Origin: Laguncularia racemosa
Taxonomy: Eukaryota; Streptophyta; Magnoliopsida; Myrtales; Combretaceae
Direction: 5' to 3'
DNA length: 64,000 bases
NCBI GenBank assembly: GCA_037954665.1
Contig: JBBMOL010000184.1
Location: 806,001 to 870,000, forward strand
The notes under the pieces were generated by a model. That model did no database searches. It was not told where the DNA came from and saw nothing but the letters and a program-made list of their open reading frames with translations. Numbering within the stretch: position 1 is the stretch's first letter; every line of letters starts with the position of its first letter. Of the stretch, positions 23,991 through 33,513 are shown piece after piece. The position numbers and the translations under genes are program-made.

Positions 23991-24767
23991 GAACGGGAAT
24001 CCTAAATGGATCAAGGGAGGATCTTGACTTTTCTTGGGGAAGGTACTAGAGTTCATAGATTTATCTTTTAATTTTAATTATAATTTTTGGGCTAGAATTG
24101 GTGTCATCTAGCTTGACCTCTTTATTATACTCCTCTCCCTTTTTTTAATTATAAGGTGCTTCCAAAGACATGCAACTGGGCCTATCCATTTCACCTGGTT
24201 CCTATCAGGCTACGTTCAGCCACTAACCTGTAGTGCAAGTCACGTGTCGTTATAGCTGATTAATGTTCCTCAATTCTTTTTTTTTTTTTATGATTACAAG
24301 AAAAAAAAATTAACTTTTTCCATCCAACCTAAAAATTAATAGGATTTGGGGAATATTTCTTATTACCTTTTAGACATCAATAACATATTAAAAATTTAGG
24401 TTGTATGACACCTATCCTTTCTTTCATTCCAACATACAAGTATTTACTAATGTATTGAGTAAAAAAAGCTTTTCTATATATTTGTTGTTTTATGAAATAT
24501 GTTATCAAGCGTGCTTTTAACGGAATTTTACTTAAAATTTGTTAGAGAGAAGTTTTTTCATTCTTTTTTTTTTCTTCATTTTGTTATCGTTTTACAAACT
24601 ACTATTTACTATGGTTAAAGAAGGAAAAAAATCAAAACTAATCAATTTAATTAAAAAAATAATATTTATACAATTAAACCATAAAGAGTTTAACCTACCA
24701 TAAAGTTTAAGTATCCACTTTTCGTATCAAATGGCATGAATCTTCTCTACTTTTGCCACTTTTCCCG

Positions 24768-24799
24768 GGTCAACTCCTAATAAATCTTCGCTATAAATA
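24768..24799 (+). promoter_or_regulatory. Proximal promoter of STIG1-like copy 4
   Basis: GGTCAAC at 24768-24774 and TATAAATA at 24792-24799, with the same spacing as in the other copies although most of the flank has diverged. Confidence 0.65.
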
Positions 24800-24923
24800 C
24801 TTCAATCAGACATTCAAACCCTCATAAACTCAATCATCCTAGCAAATATAACAAAGAGGGAAGAATTAAAGAAACAAAACATCTCTGTCGCCCCGCTCCC
24901 CATCCCCCCAACAATCAAGATCT

Positions 24924-25394
24924 ATGGCATATAACAAAATCGTCTTCATAATTGCTATGATAATGGCCCTAAGCATCACAATGCTGGTGCAAACGATAAC
25001 GCGAACCGAACACCAAAAGCCGGTAGTGCTTGAACACAACGAGAATGACGATTCAATGCTCGAAGGTGATAAGAAAATAATGGTCCCTTCCAAAAGGGTT
25101 AGTCGATTCCTTGCAGCGGCCGACAATCCTAGGGCAGCCGATCATTGCAATAAGGACAATGAAATTTGCTACATCCTGGGAGGCATCAACTACAAGTGTT
25201 GCAACAACAAGTGCATTGATCTGTCGACTGACAAGGACAACTGCGGTGTGTGCAAGAACAAGTGCAAGTATAGACAAAGTTGTTGTAGGGGAGAGTGTGT
25301 GGATTTGTCCTACGATAAGAGACATTGTGGGAAGTGCAATAACCCGTGCTCTAAAGGTGATTTCTGTCTCTATGGAATGTGTAGTTACGCTTGA
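24924..25394 (+). CDS. STIG1-like cysteine-rich secreted protein (copy 4, diverged)
   Basis: Intact 156-residue STIG1-family protein. The signal peptide MAYNKIVFIIAMIMALSITM leads into a longer, acidic linker (EHNENDDSMLEGDKK). The conserved VPSKRVSRFLAAADNPRAADHC segment follows at about 54-75, then the 16-cysteine domain with CCNNKCIDLSTDKDNCG and CCRGECVDLSYDKRHCGKC, ending CLYGMCSYA. The N-terminal half differs clearly from the tandem trio, while the cysteine domain is close. It is therefore an older paralogue, separated from the array by the copia insertion. Single exon. Likely an apoplastic signalling or structural peptide, as for other family members; the exact role is not shown by the sequence. 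Confidence 0.93.
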   Translation: MAYNKIVFIIAMIMALSITMLVQTITRTEHQKPVVLEHNENDDSMLEGDKKIMVPSKRVSRFLAAADNPRAADHCNKDNEICYILGGINYKCCNNKCIDLSTDKDNCGVCKNKCKYRQSCCRGECVDLSYDKRHCGKCNNPCSKGDFCLYGMCSYA

Positions 25395-28300
25395 TCGTAT
25401 GGTGCTTTAGTGGTCATCAAAATGGAAATTTCATGTTGGCTAAGGAAAAGATGGAGACTTAAGAGAATAGGCACATCTGGGTGCACCTATATCTACCATT
25501 ACTTTACCTATCTAGGGTTTTGATTCGAGGTTGTTTCATTATTATTTTTAGAGCTATGAGAAACCACATCTTGGGTGGTTCTTAATTTGTCTAAGGCTGT
25601 CATGTACTTCGAAGTTGTGTATGTATTTTTACTTCGTCATCGTTTGCTACCTTCCGGACCATTCATTATTCTTTAGTTATTTGAAGAATGCTGCCGGAGA
25701 TGATGCGGCAAATTAGAGTAGACTTTCATTTTACTAGTTCATTTAGACAATTAGATTTGGGTTGAATCCCTAATGTATGAAATATCTTCCATTTGTGTTC
25801 CAGTTTTATATGATATATTACTATTGCCTCTACTTCTAATTATTATCTAAGGAGCATTCTTTTCTTTTCTTCTTTTATTTACTTTCCCCAGGAGCATATA
25901 AATTGTTTTATACACTTGCTTTTTGTAAACTATGTAATTAATATTGTATAGTACAAAAGATTTTTTTTTTAACTTTTAACAAATGTCCGACGTGACCAAA
26001 GGAAACGGGTTAATTGCAATATTACTTCATTAATCCTTGCCGATGTGAGATCATGTTTCAAATTTTAGTGACTTTGCTTGGTCCATCCAAACTCATGAAA
26101 CAGTGCATTTATAGAAGTTTGCTATGCTGGATTGAATTCGGAATGGAATTATGATGTTGAGTTTTATTTTATTTTTTTTATTATTATTACTAATTCCTTT
26201 TTTCATGTTTAAAAATACTTTTTAGAAATCGGAGAATTTGATTTTACCTTTGAGATGAAAAAGAATGATTCTATTCCATTCTCATTAATGATAATTATTT
26301 CAATAATTCTTTTTACTTTATGTATATATATTTATTATATTCACCGATTAATAGTATTTTCTATAAATATCATTGTATATTATTTTATTTTGTTCTATTT
26401 TATAAATATTCTAAACACGATAATTAACTTAATATTTTATTATTAATTCTATTTCTTTCTATTTTAATTTATTTTATTTTATTTTAATACAGATATTTCT
26501 TATATACCAAACGCGATATTAACACTCTCAAACTATGAATTGTGGCTTTATAATTTACATGGAGGTGTTATGCCTGAAACTGAAGGTTTTTGATTGAGCG
26601 ATTCGAATTCGAAACAGTGAAATTTTTGAAGCAGGAAAGGTGCACCGAAAGCGTAAGGAGCTGGCATCAGAAGTGACCTGGAACCAACCACCTCGAATTT
26701 ATTATCAAATCGACAGTGTTTCTTTTTAAAGAAAAAATATTTTACATAAAAAAATCAATAATATTTGATATTTATATTGTCTACATTGGAGCTTAAGTCA
26801 CCTTTTTTTTTTTTTTTCTGACTTTTCGAGGGTTAGGGCGTTGTTAATGCATATTTTTCCACGAATTTTGTTATAGTCAAATTCCCTTTTGAAAGCTTGG
26901 AAGGAAATTATGCATAAAAAGAAAATTAAAAAAAAAAAAAAAACAGTCAAGACCCATTGAAACAATGTCACACTTGATAATTTATTTATTTGATGGAAAG
27001 AGTATAGAGGAGTCCTAAACTTTTGGATTAGTAATGATTAAAACCTAAAATTTTTTAGATTTATATGTTAAATCTACCATTATAATATTATAACTTCATA
27101 TAAAACGGTACAAGTTATGTTAGTTACTTTTTCATATGGGATAAGGAGTAAAAGTTACATGATTTATATAAACAAGATTATATATATATACACTAAATTT
27201 TAAAATAATAATTAAATGCATTGTGGAACCAGATAATTAAATATTCACACTAACAACTATATGTTAATATTAATATTTATTTCAAAAAAAGGAAAATCAC
27301 ATAACATTCCTAAGATATTATACATTAGGATTGTTGCAATAGACTAATCATGTGTAGTAAGTGTGCTAATCAATCTAGGAGAAGTCTTAAGCAGATGACA
27401 TGTGTAGAATGCCATAGAAAGAGATGTGAAAAGAAGAACATGTAAATTTGGTATCTCAGATGCACACGCATGATAATAGATCAAACTCAGCATTTTTTAT
27501 CGTTCTTCAATTGTTTTTGATAAATTTATTAGCTTGATCTTCTACGAAACTATTTCAATAGAGTTTTAGTATTTATCTCAAGTTAGCCAATGCTCAAAGT
27601 CGATAGAATAAGAGGAAGAGCCTCTTATTTATAAAGTTTAAAACTTCATCATAACTGTTGGATGGCTTCAAGGTTGATAGCCTTGATCAAACATTGTAGA
27701 TGATTATTAGATTAATTCCAAGAATTCAATGACTGTCATTAATCCCTTATTTTTCTCCCTTTAGCTTTATGGGTTTAGATAAGCTTAAAGGCTTGTGAGA
27801 AATAAAAGAAGCCCAATTTTATTATAAAGGCTTATTTTAAGTCTTCTTGGAGTTTAGTAAAGTTAAACAAAGCTCAATTAAGCTTGGGAAAGCCATTTTT
27901 CGAATTTGTTTTTAATGCACGAGATAACGAATAGGGTTGAAAGTGGAAAATCCAGTTCAATGATTTATATTTTAATCTTATCAACACAAAACTCTCTAAA
28001 AAATCTTTAATTAAGTCTGATTTTTTTTATACCCGATTATTATCTCAATAAATTGGTCCATAACGTTAAATTAGATTAAAAATCAAATTATCGAAATGAC
28101 CCTTTACATATATTGTACGTAATTAATTATTTCAAATTGGTTTGGCTTGCTCGAAATGGTTACTTCACTAATACAAAATCAATGCGTTTAAGAAAGCTTG
28201 CGCACCGCCTACGTTCCTGCCCGACAACAGGGCTCATGGTGCTAAAACTTACGGTGAAAGTCGCCGAACTTCACATGCTAGCACCGCCAAAATCATGGCT

Positions 28301-28685
28301 TGATCCTGAATCGTCTAGTCGTAGCCAGCTAAATAAAATTTAGACTTAATATTGGTCCGGGTCACATGATTTTCAGGCCTCGTTTGAATTTTCAGGAATA
28401 GGATTTTAATTCTTTGAGAGCCCGACTTCAAGGTTTGCTGAAAGAATACGATAGAAATCGAATTTATTACTGAATCCTATTTCTTAAAATCTATAAAATC
28501 TTCTCTCTCTTTTTTTTTATTTTTCCTTTTCATTTTACCATGATCATGATACACAAAATATTTCTTATATCTTCTAACCATCCTATTCCTATCTAAGAAA
28601 ATTATCACTCCACTCTCTATCCAAACTTTATTATTCCCCCTCTCTCTTCTTTGTGACAATTTAACGTGCACATCAAGTTGATAAA
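25395..28685. other. Intergenic, no gene recognised
   Basis: The first few hundred bases are likely the 3' UTR of the STIG1-like gene. The remainder is AT-rich. Less AT-rich patches near 26570-26700 and 28180-28330 look like pieces of something once functional but match no family I know. Small open frames at 26255 and 28113 have no recognisable motif. Confidence 0.45.
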
Positions 28686-28689
28686 TAAT

Positions 28690-28692
<3 letters not shown>

Positions 28693-28733
<41 letters not shown>
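28693..28733. repeat. (AT)n microsatellite at the left edge of the viral insertion
   Basis: About 41 bases of AT dinucleotides immediately before the first virus-like coding sequence. Integration of plant pararetroviral DNA at AT-dinucleotide repeats has been reported in plants. Confidence 0.95.
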
Positions 28734-28734
<1 letters not shown>

Positions 28735-28769
28735 CTACATCTTTTATTCCATCCAATTATTAGCCTATT

Positions 28770-30152
28770 GTGTGAAGATGTTTGTTTGTAATGAGATCAG
28801 TCACAAAGAAAAAGTTGAAAAATTGGTCAATAAGAAATCACTTTTTAAACCATTTGAAATGCCTAAAAATCCTAGTAATGAATTTCTTAATTCCCTTAAG
28901 GAAAAAAAAAATGTTAAAGGATAAAATGAAAATGGAATCGGTTGAATATTTAAGACTAGATACCCCCAAATTTAGGAATTTAGTTATTGAAGAAACAAAA
29001 AAAATTAATGTCCTCTGAGAATGAATCCATTTCCAATGCAAATGTTTCATTAAAAGATTTAAGTCTTAATGATTCGGATTAGGAGGAAATTAACAAAATT
29101 ACTTGGAAAGAACCTAAAAAATTATACTATTAGAGAGCAACACCTCCTGATATAATATTCGAGGAAAAGAAAGATAATTTCCAGAATAAATATACTCCAG
29201 GATCCACCTATGAATGAAACATAGACAAAGCCTTGGAACAAATGATTTTAAATATTATTAATCAAATTATTATGTTCTCTAATACTAATAAAAGTATTCA
29301 GGAAATAACTAATTATCAAATCGCTCTACTTTTAATTGTTGGTTTTACTGGTCAGTTAAAAAGATAGTGGGGTAATTATCTCACAGAAGAGCAAAGGATT
29401 AATATTTTAATTACATTTAAAAAGAATGACAATGGAGTTAAAATTCTTGATAATAATAATGAACCAATACAAGATGTTGTTAATACATTAATGTTTTGTA
29501 TTAGTTAACATTTTATAGGAGATCCATCACATATTAGGGATAAAACTTTGGATCTTCTATCTAACATGAAATATAAGTCTCTAGGAGAATTCCGTCAATA
29601 TAAAGATATCTTCTTCCAAAGAGTCTTACTTAGAAATGATTGCAATCAACCCTTCTGGAAAGAAAAATTTTTAGCTAGTTTACCCAAAATAATAGGTGAA
29701 CAAGTTAGGTCCAAAAATCAGGATGATTTCAATGGAGAAATCCCTTATAATAATTTGTTCTATGGGGAATTAGCCTCATATGTCTATAAGATAGGGACAA
29801 ATCTATGTGTCACTATTCGATTACGTAAGCAATTGAAGAATAAGAAACATCTTAAGGAACAAAGTCTTGGTGATTTCTGTTCATAGTATGATCCATCATT
29901 TTAAAAAAAAAAAAAACTAAAAAATGTTCACAATGTAAAAAGAAACCAAAGAGAAATTTTAAAAGAAAGTAAAAAAAAAACTCTTTAAAAAATTTTAATG
30001 AAGAAACAACCAAAGAATCTTCTAAGAAGGATAAAAAGAAAAATAAATCTTAGAAGAGTCTTAGATGTTATAAATGCAAAAAGATAGGTCATACTATTGA
30101 TAAATGTAAAATCAGCAATAAACTTAATGAACTTGACCTAGATAAAAATGTC
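28770..30152 (+). pseudogene. Caulimovirid coat-protein region with zinc knuckle
   Basis: One main frame, interrupted by several stops, encodes a lysine-rich linker and then the capsid core typical of caulimovirids. Recognisable short motifs are IVGFTGQLK near 29340, followed after a stop by GNYLTEEQ. Then come LGEFRQYKDIFFQRVLLRND near 29583-29640 and NQPFWKEKFLASLPK directly after it. A CCHC zinc knuckle (CYKCKKIGHTIDKC, 30066-30107) follows a lysine-rich stretch. The longest uninterrupted part is 29548-29886. In the virus this part packages the genome; here it is broken by stops near 29019, 29368 and 29887 and by small frameshifts. Confidence 0.85.
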
Positions 30153-30620
30153 ATGGAAGACATTTTGCAAATATTTGCAAAAGAATACCCTCCTAGAAAT
30201 TACTCATCCTCTTATGAAGAAGATGGAATTCAAGAAAATGATCTTGAAACCTCATCTTCAGATAATGATATTATTGTTTTATCTAAAGAAGAAGAAGAAA
30301 TTCTTCAAAATTTAGATAAAATTATTAATGAGGAAAGATGTAGTAAAATTGTTTTAATAGTTAATAGGTTACCCTATAACCCAAATGAAATCCTTGAAAG
30401 AGGAAAATATAAAAATTCTAAGCCTATTTCAATTAATGATCTCCACAATGAAATTAAAATTCAAAAACATGAGATAAAAGAACTGAAATTAGCACATAAT
30501 AAACTTCAAAATGAATTTTCAGATATTAAACAAAAAATGATAAATAATTTTGTTGATTCTGAAAGTGAACTTTCTGAATTTTCTGAAAGAAATTTAATTA
30601 ATGAAGATTATTTAATGTAA
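30153..30620 (+). pseudogene. Caulimovirid polyprotein spacer between coat protein and protease
   Basis: An open stretch of 155 codons, acidic (EDGIQENDLETSSSDND, KEEEEILQNLDK) with a coiled-coil-like segment rich in K, E, L and N. It sits between the zinc knuckle and the protease, where caulimovirid polyproteins have a variable linker. It has no enzyme motif. It ends at a TAA, and the following sequence continues toward the protease. Confidence 0.6.
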
Positions 30621-30871
30621 CTAGTAGAAATAACTACTAGAAAATGGATAGTCAATGTTACAATTAGGATAAATAATGAATCCGTCCTAAAAACCATTGC
30701 ATTATTTGATACTGGTGCAAATTTGAATTGTATTAGAGAAAGATTAATTCCAACAAAATATTTTGAAAAAACAACTCAATCTCTAAGCTCTACTTCCGGT
30801 AATAAATTGCAGATTAATTTTAAATTATCCAATGCTGAGATAATAAAAGACAAAGTATCCTATAGAACTGC
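30621..30871 (+). pseudogene. Caulimovirid aspartic protease, 5' half (split by insertion)
   Basis: Encodes the active-site motif LFDTGANLN (DTGA at 30708-30719) and the following strand region. It stops at position 30871, where the Tat/Ogre element begins. The other half resumes at 46688 with ILGTHFINLI, the second conserved protease motif. The break lies between the catalytic aspartate and the flap/ILG region. The five bases ACTGC at 30867-30871 are repeated at 46688-46692. Confidence 0.88.
30867..30871. repeat. Target-site duplication, left copy (ACTGC)
   Basis: Five bases directly before the TG of the 5' LTR, identical to those directly after the CA of the 3' LTR (46688-46692). Five bases is the usual size for Ty3/gypsy integrases. 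Confidence 0.95.
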
Positions 30872-31112
30872 TGTAAACACCCCATTTTTGCCCTAGGAAT
30901 CAACAATTCTCAATAATAAGCAATTTTCAATTTTTTTCAATTTTTTCTAATTTTTCTCTAATTTACCATAAATAATAAAAATGTTCAAAAAAATAAAAAA
31001 TAAATAGGAAAACACGTCAATTTTGAAAAATGATTTCAGAAATGGTAATAATGAATAATAAATAATTTTTACAAAATTTTGAAATTTCAAAAAAATACAA
31101 AAAATAAAAAAA

Positions 31113-31143
31113 TTACATCGCATATGTACAATTTGCGATGTAA
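31113..31143. repeat. Perfect 10-bp inverted repeat in the LTR
   Basis: TTACATCGCA (31113-31122) and its exact complement TGCGATGTAA (31134-31143) flank an 11-base loop. It is kept in the 3' LTR (44818-44848), about 20 bases upstream of the tRNA-like segment. It could form a hairpin or mark an old insertion edge. Confidence 0.85.
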
Positions 31144-31158
31144 ATAAAATCGGGAAAT

Positions 31159-31256
31159 TGGGCTAGCTCAGCTGGCTCGTGCGTGCATGTTGGGACCGTG
31201 TGAAGGCTGAAGGTCGCGAGTTCGAATCCCCCCGCAAGCGCTCGGCAAAACTTTTT
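31159..31256 (+). promoter_or_regulatory. tRNA-like segment with Pol III A box, B box and T-run in the 5' LTR
   Basis: TAGCTCAGCTGG at 31164-31175 matches the A-box consensus (TRGYNNARYNGG) fully. GTTCGAATCC at 31220-31229 fits the B box, 43-44 bases further on. A run of five T at 31252-31256 could terminate Pol III about 23 bases later. The T-arm sequence GCGAGTTCGAATC is tRNA-like, but the 3' stem half (CCCCC) does not pair well. This is therefore a degenerate tRNA or SINE head rather than a working tRNA gene. The segment also sits in the 3' LTR. Confidence 0.6.
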
Positions 31257-31570
31257 CGTTCTTTTCCCTGGAGCTGCCACATGGTAGCATGTGATTGGCC
31301 AAGAGGAAACGCGTGCATGGCGCGTGATCGTCTTCTTCGCCCAGGAAAATCGGAGGAGGAGCTGGAGCAGGTCCGACGAAGACGAAATCGGTCGTTTTCT
31401 TTTTAATCTTCTTGATTAAAGTCAAGATAAAGCCAAATCCATCAGAAAAATCAAAGAAAAACAAGAGATTTACATCAAATCGCCGGGATAAAACCGAATC
31501 CAAAAACGGAAAAATATGGGTTTATCCAAATCGGAGAATTTGAGCATATCCAAGAGGAGTTCGAGGTGCC

Positions 31571-31580
31571 TATAAAAATA
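31571..31580 (+). promoter_or_regulatory. TATA box of the 5' LTR
   Basis: TATAAAAATA; the 3' LTR has TATAAATA at the matching place (45276-45283). It precedes a purine-rich and then GC-rich stretch that fits a transcribed leader. Confidence 0.55.
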
Positions 31581-31870
31581 GAGGAGAGCAAGAGAGAACT
31601 AAAGCACGAAGAAAAAGTGAGAGAAAGAGAGAGAAAGGAGCGAATCGGAGTACGCCGGAGAAGCTTGAAGCCGAAACCATCGACTGGAGCTAGAGCCACC
31701 GCAAGGAGACGTTCTGGGAGCAAACCACCGCCACCATTGGATTCAGCAACCTCGAGAAGCTAGGATTCGACACCTCACCCGCTGCAAAAGGCCACCGGAA
31801 CGCCGTGAACGAGCCTTCCCCGCCGCCGTGTCCGATAGACCCGACCCGACTCGATTCGACCCGACCCAGA

Positions 31871-31880
31871 TCCAGGTAAG
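31871..31880 (+). promoter_or_regulatory. Consensus splice donor in the 5' LTR leader
   Basis: TCCAG|GTAAG is a near-perfect plant 5' splice site (GT at 31876-31877), placed just where the sequence changes from GC-rich to AT-rich. A plausible acceptor, CTAACCTTTCAG, ends at 33112, downstream of the primer-binding site. The 3' LTR has CT instead of GT here (45568-45569). Use of this site is inference. Confidence 0.4.
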
Positions 31881-33003
31881 TCGGATTTTCCGGATTTTAT
31901 TTATTTAATTAATTTTGTTTATTTATTTATTCTGAATTAATTAATTAATTTATTATTTGTTATTTAGTTATTTATTTATTTGTTTATGTTTTATTTTAAA
32001 TAAATAGGAAAATGTAGAAATTAGATTTTTCTAGAATTTAATAATGTAGAAAAATAATAATAATAAATAGATAAATAGATAAATAAAAAATAAAAAATAT
32101 ATAGAAAAATAATAAAAAATATTAGGAAAATAATCATAAAATTTTAGATGTCAAAATAGGATAGATAATAAACCAAAAATTCGCAAAAATCACAAAAATT
32201 CACAAAAATTTCCAAAAATCCCAAAAATCACAAAAATTCCCAAAAATCATGAAAATCAACAAAAATTCCCAAAATTCTCAGAAATCACAAAAATAACAAA
32301 AAAAATCATAAAAATTTTCAAAAATTATAAAAGAATAATAAAAAATGAGTTTTAGCACTTAGAAAAATCCTTTTCTTCAAATAAATCCAAAATTGATGTT
32401 TTTTCCTAAAAATCATTTTCAAAATCAGATTAAAGCTTAGGCTTAAAATTTTTTAGAAAAAAAAATCCCGAAAATGGTAAAAACATAAATCAAAATAGGT
32501 TTCAAAAACTAAAATTTACAAACAAACTTAAAGTTTTCAAAAAAAAGCGAACTACGGCTTGTTTGATCCTGAGTAGCAGGTACGTAGGCACCAATTCGGG
32601 TCAACCCATAAAAATGAATAAAAAATCATTTTTTTGAAATAATTCAAGAACATAATAAAGGTAACAGAAACACAATAAAACACATTTCTAAAAATGAACA
32701 ATTTTAAGAGATTAGGTGTTAACCGTAAAGGTTTTAATAGGTTAGCCTCTGGACTTAGAAACTCTGGTTTTCCCTTTTCCTCTTTTCACAAAAACGAGAA
32801 GAGGAAATAACGACGACTAGTAGTCCAAATTAAGACTAATCCGCTCCTTTAGTCTTAATTCAATTTTTCCCAACAATAATTGGGTGACGACTCCAAAAAT
32901 CAAACGAAGTTCCTAATTCAAGTCGAGGATCTACATTAGATGAGCATAGGGTCTAGTCTAGATCGGATTAGGAATGGGAATTCAGAAATTAGACTCGACA
33001 GGA

Positions 33004-33021
33004 TGGCGACTCCGCTGGGGA
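33004..33021 (+). promoter_or_regulatory. Primer-binding site of the Tat/Ogre element
   Basis: TGGCGACTCCGCTGGGGA begins three bases after the LTR with the TGG expected opposite a tRNA 3' CCA. This sequence type is typical of Ogre/Tat elements; the primer is likely tRNA-Arg, which I state from family knowledge and did not verify. Confidence 0.8.
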
Positions 33022-33513
33022 AAATGCCAGTAGGCTAGCCACCTGAATCTCTTCGAATTGTTCTCTTTAAGAAATGTGTTTCATTCTTTTTACTCTGTTG
33101 CTAACCTTTCAGGAATTAGTTAGATTTTTAGTTTTTCTTTCTTGTGGGGGTTCAGCATGCATACATATGTTTGTGTGAGTAGATGCGGTCGAACCCGAAC
33201 CGTCCTAGAAACCTAAGACGGGGAGCCATTGTGTAGGTTTCGGGCGAAGTGAGTTGATTCACCGTTCGGGACCGATTAGGCTACCCCACCCTATGCTTCG
33301 ATATGGCTTGAGATCCATTTCTTCGAAAATGCGGGAGGCCATAAAGCTCGGGAACCAATTAGAACCAACCTACTTGCATACATAACATCATAACGGGTTT
33401 GACAATTGAATGACAATGTAATGGTTTGTTATTTTGTCCTTGGAGTTCAGGACCATTTCCCTGTAATGTTTTCGTAGTTCTGTTTGTAACTAGGCTATTT
33501 CTTATTGTAATAG
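33022..33513. other. Untranslated leader of the Tat/Ogre element
   Basis: About 490 bases between primer site and ORF1 without an open frame. Contains the acceptor-like CTAACCTTTCAG (ending at 33112) and a moderately GC-rich stretch (33180-33360) that may carry packaging signals. No specific site can be proved. Confidence 0.5.

Larger units (their letters stand above)
30872..33000 (+). repeat. 5' LTR of the Tat/Ogre element
   Basis: 2129 bases, TG...CA ends, with a near-identical partner at 44575-46687. It contains an AT-rich start, a 10-bp hairpin, a tRNA-like segment, a TATA-like TATAAAAATA at 31571-31580, a GC-rich transcribed leader (31760-31880) and a long A-rich low-complexity part (32160-32340). 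Confidence 0.96.

Noticed and set aside
26255..26446. Small hydrophobic protein of 63 codons
   Set aside because: Composition is that of translated AT-rich DNA (I, L, F, Y); no homology signal or promoter.
28782..29018. Open frame of 78 codons at the left end of the virus
   Set aside because: It is out of frame with the capsid polyprotein, which reads through the same DNA in another frame.
31159..31245. A functional tRNA gene
   Set aside because: Pol III boxes are good, but the T stem does not pair and no clear acceptor stem or anticodon arm can be drawn.
31168..31503. Minus-strand open frame of 111 codons with GGIRTRDLQPSHG, also in the 3' LTR (44873-45208)
   Set aside because: It is the reverse reading of the tRNA-like segment inside the LTR; such peptides are a known false annotation and the frame has no support.
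31179..31763. Plus-strand open frames in the LTR leader (and 44863-45456)
   Set aside because: They follow from GC-rich, stop-poor leader sequence; no motif, and they overlap in different frames.
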